From assembly GCF_011682145.1 (NCBI RefSeq), contig NZ_WHJH01000063.1, positions 1 through 35,465 of the forward strand: a stretch of DNA of 35,465 nt, given 5' to 3'. The notes below the pieces were generated by a model, which saw nothing but the letters and a program-made list of their open reading frames with translations, had not been told where the DNA came from and did not search any database. The translations under genes and the position numbers were made by a program. The DNA is from Massilia mucilaginosa. Lineage in GTDB: Bacteria; Pseudomonadota; Gammaproteobacteria; Burkholderiales; Burkholderiaceae_D. Positions 26,151-32,696 of this stretch are shown one piece after another; within the stretch, counting starts at the first letter, position 1, and each line of letters opens with the position of its first letter.

Positions 26151-27985
26151 GGGGTGGGTACTCCGGGAGGTGAGGGCATTGCTTCGGCGCGGGCGCCATC
26201 GGCATACATGCCGATGACCAGAGCGCGGTCTGGCGGGAGGAAGGCGGACCATGGCGCCGATTCGTCTTCCCGATCGCTGTACACGCGAAAGCGATAGCGG
26301 TTGTTGAACATGCTGCTGGCGAAATAATTCAATTGGCTGGCGGGCGTGGCCGCCGAAAATTCCAGCAAGACGGCATTGGCGTCGGCGCTTTCCGGCAAAA
26401 ATTCCAGCTGTACGCAGCTACTGTCGGCGTGAAAGCGCACCTCGACCGGCACCGCCTGCGCGCCGTACTGACTGAAAGCCGTCTGTTCCAGCGTCACCGA
26501 GTGGCATGGAAGGTCGAGCGTGATGGTGTGCGCGGGGTCGGTGCTGTTGTGCGCGACGATGCACAGGCGCGCCGTGTCGGTCGCGGCGACCAGGAACGAG
26601 GCGCTGGGGCAGTCGCGTTCCAGGGTCGCGCCCAGGCGCTCGGGGTCCGCCGCCGCGCCGGTCAAACCGATTGTCAGCACGGCTTGCTCCAGCAGTGCCG
26701 CCGCGGCGCTCACCGTGACGATGGCCGTCGGCGAAGGTAGCCAGCCGGCGTCGATGAACAGGTAGTCGCCGCCGCCATCACGCCACGGTCCATCGATCAC
26801 GTCGTCGTACTGGACCACCGTCACGCTGACGCGATACGGTTGCTTCGAGTGCACCAGCGCGTAGCGCAAATCGACCTGTGCGGATTGGCGCTGTGGCGGA
26901 TACAGGTCAAGCGAGTAGGCGCTTGATGTGCCGGAGGCTGCGTCGGCGGCGGCCACTTCCAGGTTGACGGTAATCTGTTCGCAATTGCGCAGCTGCTCCG
27001 GTATTGCCGACGCGATCGTCACCCGCCGCGTCAGCAGTTGATCGGGCAGGCGCGCAATGCGCGTGAACTTGGTCAGTTCGTCGCGCGCCACGCGACTGGC
27101 GAGAACACTGAACGGGTCGTAGCGCAGCAATACCGGCACGGCGCCGAGGCACGGTGTGCGCAAGTCCCAATGCGTGCAGGCGGCCGCGCCGGCGGCGGGC
27201 AGGTCAAGCCGGATATACGGCCCGTCGTCGATACGGCGGCAAGCCGTGTAGCGGCCAAACGCCAGGCGCAGGCGCGCCGCCAGCACCAGGCCGAGCTGCG
27301 TGGCCGCGCCGCCCACGCTACCGGTGACGCTGAACAGGCCACTGGACGGCGTGCTCAAATACGCGCTCAGCGCCGCAAACGAGATGCCCGTGCCGTTGCC
27401 GTCCAGGGCCTGTTGCAATGCCCGCACCGTGGCCTCGGTGTCGAAGCGCACCTGCAGATCGAGGCGCGGCAGCACGGCGGCCACTTCGCATTCGATGGCG
27501 GCGCGCGCCACCGTCAGGTTGCCATGGGCAAGCGCCCCGTAAAACAGGCGCGCGGCGTCGCTCGCGAGGCGGGCATTGAGGGTGGCGCGCCCGGCGCCTT
27601 GCCACGCGAATGGGGCCGAGACATGGGTGTCGTTGAGTTCGAAGTGCACATAGCTGCCGGTCGTGAATGTGCACGCCAGCAGCGCCGCGCCGCTGCCGGC
27701 CGCCTTGAGCGCCGCGCAGGCCGTGGCCAGATCCCCGCTCTTTTCCAGGCCCATGGTCAGCATTGCATACTGACACTCGTCGGGCCCCTGGCTATTTTGA
27801 TCGGACAGGAATTCGAGAAAGAAATCAGGGCTGCCGTCCGCTTTGCTCGCCAGGTGAGCCGCCTTTGGCACGGCAAAACGCAGGCCCGCATCGTTGTAGG
27901 CACCCAGCAAATCAAAGTCTTCCGTCCTGATGACGCTTTGCCAGTCCGGCATTCCTTGAGAGGCAGTCATGATTGGTGAGTCCAT
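26147..27985 (-). CDS. Large beta-rich protein A, first gene of the paralogue operon
   Basis: A 612-aa protein. The start at 27985 has AGGA about 10 bases upstream; a second ATG at 27970 has none. Residues about 34-45 (LRFAVPKAAHLA) correspond to the N-terminal motif. The shared module (about 132-182) reads GRATLNARLASDAARLFYGA, then IECEVAAVLPRLDLQVRFD. The middle and end have many beta strands, for example YRVSVTVVQYDD and SVTLEQTAFSQYG. No signal peptide. It overlaps gene B by ATGA. It heads a - strand run of eight genes reaching 15928 with gaps of at most 44 bases, almost certainly one operon. Confidence 0.65.
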   Translation of the reverse strand: MDSPIMTASQGMPDWQSVIRTEDFDLLGAYNDAGLRFAVPKAAHLASKADGSPDFFLEFLSDQNSQGPDECQYAMLTMGLEKSGDLATACAALKAAGSGAALLACTFTTGSYVHFELNDTHVSAPFAWQGAGRATLNARLASDAARLFYGALAHGNLTVARAAIECEVAAVLPRLDLQVRFDTEATVRALQQALDGNGTGISFAALSAYLSTPSSGLFSVTGSVGGAATQLGLVLAARLRLAFGRYTACRRIDDGPYIRLDLPAAGAAACTHWDLRTPCLGAVPVLLRYDPFSVLASRVARDELTKFTRIARLPDQLLTRRVTIASAIPEQLRNCEQITVNLEVAAADAASGTSSAYSLDLYPPQRQSAQVDLRYALVHSKQPYRVSVTVVQYDDVIDGPWRDGGGDYLFIDAGWLPSPTAIVTVSAAAALLEQAVLTIGLTGAAADPERLGATLERDCPSASFLVAATDTARLCIVAHNSTDPAHTITLDLPCHSVTLEQTAFSQYGAQAVPVEVRFHADSSCVQLEFLPESADANAVLLEFSAATPASQLNYFASSMFNNRYRFRVYSDREDESAPWSAFLPPDRALVIGMYADGARAEAMPSPPGVPTP

Positions 27986-28314
27986 GGTCGGTCCTGCCGC
28001 GCGAGCGGGGTGGGCGACATCAACGGATGTCGGGCATGAATCGGAATGACATCGGCGACGGTGAGCGAAGGGTGATGAAGCGGACCCGGCCTATGCCATG
28101 GGCGACGTGTTCATTCACTGTACGGAAGGGAGGCCCGGCGGATAAGTATCAGGCTGTTACATATGGGGATGGGACGCGCTGCGGGCATGCGCCGGGACGG
28201 CTTCTTGCCGGAGCGCTGGGGCTCGGCAAGCTTGTCGGCAGGCCGCATCGGTGCGGCCACGCCGGCCCATGCTGCGGCGCGCAGGCGCGGCCGACGACGC
28301 GCGCCCGGGCACTG
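27986..28314. other. Leader region of the paralogue operon and 3' region of the PepSY gene
   Basis: No gene is seen in this stretch. It should hold the promoter of the eight-gene - strand operon. The element tgatacttatc (- strand, 28151-28141) also occurs upstream of the Stv-like gene. Two hairpins lie nearer the PepSY stop: cttgccg/cggcaag (28204-28210, 28224-28230) and ggccgca/tgcggcc (28241-28247, 28252-28258). They may end the PepSY transcript, but neither has a T-run. Confidence 0.45.
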
Positions 28315-29871
28315 TCAGTGTGGTGAGGCTGTGCGAGGCTCGCTTTTTCGATGCGGGATCGGGCCCCGCGCTGGCGGCTTCGCACCCGCGGTGCGCAACT
28401 TGCGCCCCAGCCTGCGCCAGCCGATCACCATACCGCTCGCGCTCAGGACGGCGCCGCCGAGGCTGAACGCCAGCATCATCAGGTCCCACAAGGGCCGGCG
28501 CTCCAGCAAGGGCAGCCAATCCCAGCTGTGCAGCATGGCGAACAGCCAGCGGCTGGTTCGCTTGTGGCGGTCGCTGCGGCCGGCCAGCGCACCCGTGTGC
28601 GGATCGACATACACCCAGCTCCGCTGCGGATCGGCGAAGGCGATGCGCCACACCGGCAGCGGCTTGCCGGCGCCGCCGGTCATGCTGTGGGCGTCGCGGC
28701 TGTAATAGTACAGATCGTACGCCTCCAGCCGTTCGACGCTTGCGACCGGATGGGGCAGCAGCCCGCGCGCGGCGTCGAGCAGCGCGCCGCTGTCGAGCAC
28801 CGCCGGGCGGCTGGCCTGGCTGTCCAGGACCAGCGGCTTGCCGGCCGCGCTCTGGGCCAGCACCAGCGTGTTTCCCATGACCCGCGTCCACTTGAGCTCG
28901 CGGATGTCCGGTCCCGCAGCCGACAACAGCGCCGCCGGCGCGGCGTCGCGCGCCGACGGCAGCAGCGCCGGGCCTTCGAGCGCCTGCATGTGCAGCGGCG
29001 CCGCGCCGCCATCGAAAATGCGCCACGGGTTCATCGACATCAGGCCGCTGAAGATCCAGGTCGCCGTCACCGCCCCGAACAGCAGGCCGCCCACATGGTG
29101 CCAGCGCATCAGCGCGCCCGGATAGGGCGAACGCGAACCGCTGCGGTAGGGCGCCCGGAAGCGCCAGCGCAACAGGCCCACGGCCGCGCCGCCCAGTACC
29201 ATGACGGTGCCGGCGATTGCGAGCCAGTTGACGATATCGGCCCAGTACCGATCGAACATATTGCCGCGCAAAGGATACAGCCAGTGCAGCCACGCGCCGG
29301 CGTAGTTCCACAGCCGTTCGGTGCGCGGCGCGTCGCGCACCACTTCGCCGGTCCGGCCCGACACATACAGCAGCGTCTGCTCCGGGTCGGACAACTGCAC
29401 CCGGTGCAGGGGGCGGTGGCCATCCAGGCCGCGCGAGTGGGTGAACGCATCTTCGTCCACCGGGCCGAGGTAGCGCGTGCCGACACCCGGGCCGGCGAAA
29501 GCGGCGGCACTGGCCATGGCGCGCGCCTGGCCGGTGGGCGCGATGCGGGCGCCGCTGCGGGCATCGACCGCGATCGCGGCGGCTCCCTTGGCGCCGGCGG
29601 GCCGGGCCAGGTAGACCGCGGCGCCGCCGCTGGCCGCCGCCAGCCTGAGCTCACTGAGCGGCCCGGTGACGCCGGCGATGGACATCGCCTGTTGCGGCCC
29701 GAGCAGCGGCGCGCCGGCCTGCAAGGGCGGCAAATGGCGCAGGCGCTCGGCCTCGGTCAGTTTCGGATAGCCGACGTACATCATCACCACGCCGGAGACG
29801 AACCACATCGCAAAGAAGGCGCACAGGACGATGCCCAGCCAGCGGTGGCCCAGGAACAGCAGGCGTTTCAT
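28315..29871 (-). CDS. PepSY-type inner-membrane protein (metal or heme/siderophore reductase-like)
   Basis: A 518-aa protein. The start at 29871 (MKRLLFLGHRWLGIVLCAFF) follows GGGAAG; an in-frame ATG at 29883 is possible. It has the PepSY_TM layout: a first membrane helix (about 6-30), a PepSY periplasmic part, LHWLYPLRGNMFDRYWADIV leading to a second helix pair (WLAIAGTVMVLGGAAVGLL), HHVGGLLFGAVTATWIFSGL, and a last helix near 465-490. Periplasmic motifs include DPQRSWVYVDPHTGALAG. Such proteins work with TonB receptors, often as ferric-reductase-like components or in metal handling. It follows the receptor gene by 20 bases. The equivalent gene is the third one of the Bordetella CruR operon. 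Confidence 0.82.
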   Translation of the reverse strand: MKRLLFLGHRWLGIVLCAFFAMWFVSGVVMMYVGYPKLTEAERLRHLPPLQAGAPLLGPQQAMSIAGVTGPLSELRLAAASGGAAVYLARPAGAKGAAAIAVDARSGARIAPTGQARAMASAAAFAGPGVGTRYLGPVDEDAFTHSRGLDGHRPLHRVQLSDPEQTLLYVSGRTGEVVRDAPRTERLWNYAGAWLHWLYPLRGNMFDRYWADIVNWLAIAGTVMVLGGAAVGLLRWRFRAPYRSGSRSPYPGALMRWHHVGGLLFGAVTATWIFSGLMSMNPWRIFDGGAAPLHMQALEGPALLPSARDAAPAALLSAAGPDIRELKWTRVMGNTLVLAQSAAGKPLVLDSQASRPAVLDSGALLDAARGLLPHPVASVERLEAYDLYYYSRDAHSMTGGAGKPLPVWRIAFADPQRSWVYVDPHTGALAGRSDRHKRTSRWLFAMLHSWDWLPLLERRPLWDLMMLAFSLGGAVLSASGMVIGWRRLGRKLRTAGAKPPARGPIPHRKSEPRTASPH

Positions 29872-29891
29872 CGAGCTTCCCATGGCCGGCC

Positions 29892-32042
29892 TCAAAACGC
29901 CACGCGCAGCGCAAGATCGGCCGTGCGCGGCGCGCCCAGATAGGCCATGTTCGCGCCGAGATTGACGGCGTGCACCCGGTCTGCCGCATTGCGCACCCGT
30001 CCGACCAGGGCCACATCGCCGCTGAGCTGGTAACTGAGGCCGAGGTCGAGCAGGGTGTAGGCCGGCCAGTCGATGCTGTTGGCCGCGTCCGCATACACGC
30101 GGCCCACGCGGCGCAGCCCCACGCTGGCCTTGATGCCTGGCGTGACGGCGTAGCCCAGCCACAGGTTGGCCACGCCGCGCGGCGTGTTCGCCGGGGTCTT
30201 GCCGGCGAGCGAGACGGCGCCCTGGCGGTAGCGTTCGTATTGCGCGTCGACGCGGGTCAGGTTGGCCTGGATCGACCACTGGCGCGTCGGCTGCAGGCCC
30301 AGCGCCAGCTCGACGCCCTTGGCCGACTGCTCCCCGACCAGCACGGTCAGGGCGCTGTTGTCCGGGTCCTGCGAGGCGATATTCTTGCGCTCGATGCGGT
30401 ACGCGGCCACGGTGGCCGAGCCTTTGCCTTGCCAGAAATCGAGCTTGGCGCCGATCTCGCGCTGGCGTCCGGTGGTCAGCTCGCTGTTGTTGCGCACGTC
30501 GGCAAACGAGGCGGTGGACAGCACGCCGGACGGCGGGTCGGCGGCGGTCGCATACTGGGCGTAGGCGCTGGCGCCCGGCGCCAGGTCCCACACCAGCCCG
30601 GCGCGGCCGGTGGTGGGACGATAGCGGCGTTCGAAGCTGGCCGGGCTGGCGGCGCTGATCTCGCGCCGGTTGACCAGGCCGAGCGCGATGCGCTCGTGGC
30701 GCAGCGCCGTGACCAGGTGCAGCGAGGGCGCCACGGCGGTGCGGTTTTCGAGGTAGGCGGCGCGCGTGGTGACCTTGTTGTCGCGGTCCGCCCGCAAGGC
30801 CGGGCTCATGCCGGGAATGTCGAAGAAGCGCTCGGTCGCAAAGTCGTAAGGGTCGACGCTGCCGAGCGTGGCCGCCAGGCTGTTCGGAAAACGGGTCTGC
30901 TGGTTGACGCTGACATCGACCCCGAGCGCCCAGTCGCTGCGGCGGCCGGCCAGCGCGCCTTTGTAGGTGGCGTCGAGCCGGTCGCCGAGCAGGCGCTGCT
31001 CGTGGTGCTGCAACAGGATGCCGGAACGCGCCACGGCCGTGTTGGCCGGGTTGAAGCGGTAGCTCTCGACGTTGCGGTAGTCGCGCACCGCATCGTAGGC
31101 GTAGGCCGTGTTGGTGAACTCCAGCTGCTGCGAGGCGCGCCATTCGGAGACCGAGCGCAGCCAGTGGACGCGCTGGGCGTAGACGCCGTCGGCGCTGTTG
31201 TAGTTCTTGAAACGGGTGGCCGGGTCGATGCGCGCGCGCCCGGCCACGGGATTGAGCAGCGGCGTGCCCCAGTAAGGCCGCTTCACATCTTCCTCCTGCA
31301 GCTCGTAGGCCAGCGTGTGCGTCCAGCGCGCTCCGAGCTCGGAGCGCAGCGAGGCGGCCAGCTGGGTCGAGCGGGCGCCCGAGGCGTCGATCCAGCTGTC
31401 CGCATTCCTGTGGTTGAGGTCGATGCGCAGGTAATGCCCGTCGTCGCCCGCGCCGCCGATGCGCCGGTTCAGGCCGATGGACGCTTCTTTCAAGCCCTCC
31501 GTCCCCAGGCGTACCTGGGCCTGTCCGGCGTCGCGCCGTTCGGCCACCTTGGTGATGTAATTGATGGTGCCGCCGACCGCGCCCGCGCCGAACAGGAAGC
31601 TCGACGGCCCGCCGATGGCCTCGACCCGGTCGTAGATCCAGCTGTCGACCGGGCGTGCCGCGATCGCATACTGGACATTGATGCCGTTGAAGAGCTGGCT
31701 GATCGAACCGCTGCCGAAGCCGCGGTAACTGACGCCGATATTGCCTGGCGCATTGTGCGCGGTCACGCCGGGAATGGCGCGCAGGATTTCCTGGGTATCC
31801 TGGGCGCCGCGCGCCTCGATCATGGCGCGGTCGACCAGGGTGACGCTGGCCGGCGTTTCGCGCGGCGTCAGGCCGAGCCGGCTGCCGGTGGCGCTGGCCG
31901 TGTCGAGGTTCAGCTTGCCGTTGGCGCGCGGCGCCGTTCCCGTGATCTCCACTGTGGGGAGCGCTTCGTCGGCGCGGGCCGGATTGGTCATGGCGGCGCA
32001 GGCGAGGGCCAGCGCGGCTGCATGGAAGGGGCTTGAAGTCAT
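29892..32042 (-). CDS. TonB-dependent outer-membrane receptor (BfrG-like position)
   Basis: A 716-aa protein. The start at 32042 gives a signal peptide MTSSPFHAAALALACAAM with cleavage near ARA-DE, followed by a TonB-box-like LPTVEITGT. The plug has ETPASVTLVDRAMIEARGAQ and RAIPGVTAHNAPGNIGVSYR, the barrel begins near AQVRLGTEG, and the chain ends LALRVAF with a terminal Phe as usual. The ligand cannot be told from sequence; siderophore-type receptors look like this. Its operon partners DUF2946 and PepSY suggest copper-controlled expression. The gap from DUF2946 is 155 bases and contains a GC-rich inverted repeat. The ribosome binding site is weak, fitting post-transcriptional control. Confidence 0.88.
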   Translation of the reverse strand: MTSSPFHAAALALACAAMTNPARADEALPTVEITGTAPRANGKLNLDTASATGSRLGLTPRETPASVTLVDRAMIEARGAQDTQEILRAIPGVTAHNAPGNIGVSYRGFGSGSISQLFNGINVQYAIAARPVDSWIYDRVEAIGGPSSFLFGAGAVGGTINYITKVAERRDAGQAQVRLGTEGLKEASIGLNRRIGGAGDDGHYLRIDLNHRNADSWIDASGARSTQLAASLRSELGARWTHTLAYELQEEDVKRPYWGTPLLNPVAGRARIDPATRFKNYNSADGVYAQRVHWLRSVSEWRASQQLEFTNTAYAYDAVRDYRNVESYRFNPANTAVARSGILLQHHEQRLLGDRLDATYKGALAGRRSDWALGVDVSVNQQTRFPNSLAATLGSVDPYDFATERFFDIPGMSPALRADRDNKVTTRAAYLENRTAVAPSLHLVTALRHERIALGLVNRREISAASPASFERRYRPTTGRAGLVWDLAPGASAYAQYATAADPPSGVLSTASFADVRNNSELTTGRQREIGAKLDFWQGKGSATVAAYRIERKNIASQDPDNSALTVLVGEQSAKGVELALGLQPTRQWSIQANLTRVDAQYERYRQGAVSLAGKTPANTPRGVANLWLGYAVTPGIKASVGLRRVGRVYADAANSIDWPAYTLLDLGLSYQLSGDVALVGRVRNAADRVHAVNLGANMAYLGAPRTADLALRVAF

Positions 32043-32086
32043 GTCTTGCTCTTGTTCTGTTGCCTGGATACAGGCGAGTGGATACG

Positions 32087-32104
32087 GGCGCCGCAGGCGG
32101 CGCC
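32087..32104. repeat. GC-rich inverted repeat upstream of the TonB receptor gene
   Basis: The sequence ggcgccgc-ag-gcggcgcc is a near-perfect palindrome, 45 to 62 bases upstream of the receptor start (32042). In the transcript it would fold into a stem with a small loop. It could take part in leader control between the DUF2946 uORF and the receptor, or simply stabilise the mRNA. Confidence 0.4.
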
Positions 32105-32197
32105 ACAGGTGCTGCATGGAGCGGGCACGGAAAAGCCGCAGGCACGCGGCGCTTGCCGGTCTTGCGTTAACCAATGCGTGAGCGGAGTCCTGCCGGA

Positions 32198-32587
32198 TCA
32201 GGCCAAGGGCGGGCCGCGCGCTTGCGCCGGCGCCCATGCGGAGCCGGGTTTGGGCGCGTCGGGCAGTTGCGCGGCCGGTGGCGCGTCGGCCACGGCCAGC
32301 GCCAGCGCGCAGGGCGCTGGGGGCAACATAAGGATGCCGTTGCCGTGGTGGCAGTACGGACAGTGTTTGAGTTTTCCTTCGTGCGGCGGGGGCGCAGCCG
32401 CGTCGCCGGCCGCCATCCCGTCGGCGGATGCCGCCGCGCTGTCGGCCCGGCAGATGTCGGCCGACAGGTAGGACGCGCCGGCGTCCCCGGCGAAGGCATG
32501 CGAGAGCGCCGGCGCAAGGATGGCCATGAGCATGGCCAGCATGGCCATCCACGACGCCAGGGCGGTCGCCCTGCGGTTCAGGCGCAT
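32198..32587 (-). CDS. DUF2946 CXXC protein, CruR-like copper-responsive upstream ORF
   Basis: A 129-aa protein. The start at 32587 has GGAG at a spacing of 8; an ATG at 32605 is also in frame. It has a hydrophobic N-terminal segment (ASWMAMLAMLMAILAPALSHA), Cys46, and the hallmark KHCPYCHHG (CPYC about 76-79). This matches DUF2946. In Bordetella pertussis a DUF2946 gene (cruR) precedes a TonB receptor gene and a PepSY gene, and its translation represses the operon when copper binds the nascent CXXC (literature, from memory). Gene order here is the same, so a regulatory uORF role is likely. A structural role in metal binding cannot be excluded. Confidence 0.8.
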   Translation of the reverse strand: MRLNRRATALASWMAMLAMLMAILAPALSHAFAGDAGASYLSADICRADSAAASADGMAAGDAAAPPPHEGKLKHCPYCHHGNGILMLPPAPCALALAVADAPPAAQLPDAPKPGSAWAPAQARGPPLA

Positions 32588-32656
32588 CGCTGGCACTCCG
32601 GGCACGCATGGCGCGCCGTCGATCGGTGCGCTGGTCTGGTCATGTACATGCGCGGA
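32587..32656 (-). CDS. Short Cys-containing ORF in the leader of the DUF2946 operon
   Basis: On the - strand, ATG at 32650 opens a 23-codon frame, MYMTRPAHRSTARHACPECQ then RCA, with its stop overlapping the first codons of DUF2946. The C-x-x-C-x-x-C pattern is what a metal-sensing leader peptide might carry. There is no clear ribosome binding site, and the start lies within 6 bases of the predicted -10 box, so it could be chance. The range given covers the approximate leader. Confidence 0.2.
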
Positions 32657-32685
32657 TTGTAGCAGCGCGCGATGAGAACCGGCAA
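32656..32685 (-). promoter_or_regulatory. Candidate sigma70 promoter of the DUF2946-TonB-PepSY operon
   Basis: On the - strand TTGCCG (32685-32680), an 18-base spacer and TACAAT (32661-32656) lie about 70 bases upstream of the DUF2946 start and just after the stop of the B12-linked receptor gene. This would let the copper-type operon be expressed separately from the riboswitch-controlled gene. Confidence 0.45.
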
Positions 32686-32696
32686 CCGCGCCATGT

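Noticed and set aside
15928-27985. Contractile injection system, phage tail or T6SS core
   Set aside because: I found no sheath, tube, baseplate, AAA ATPase (ClpV-like) or LysM tail genes among the eight products.
29892-32145. 1276-aa open frame (28315-32145) as a fused protein
   Set aside because: Only its last part is the PepSY protein. The upstream part is a shadow of the TonB receptor gene in another frame.
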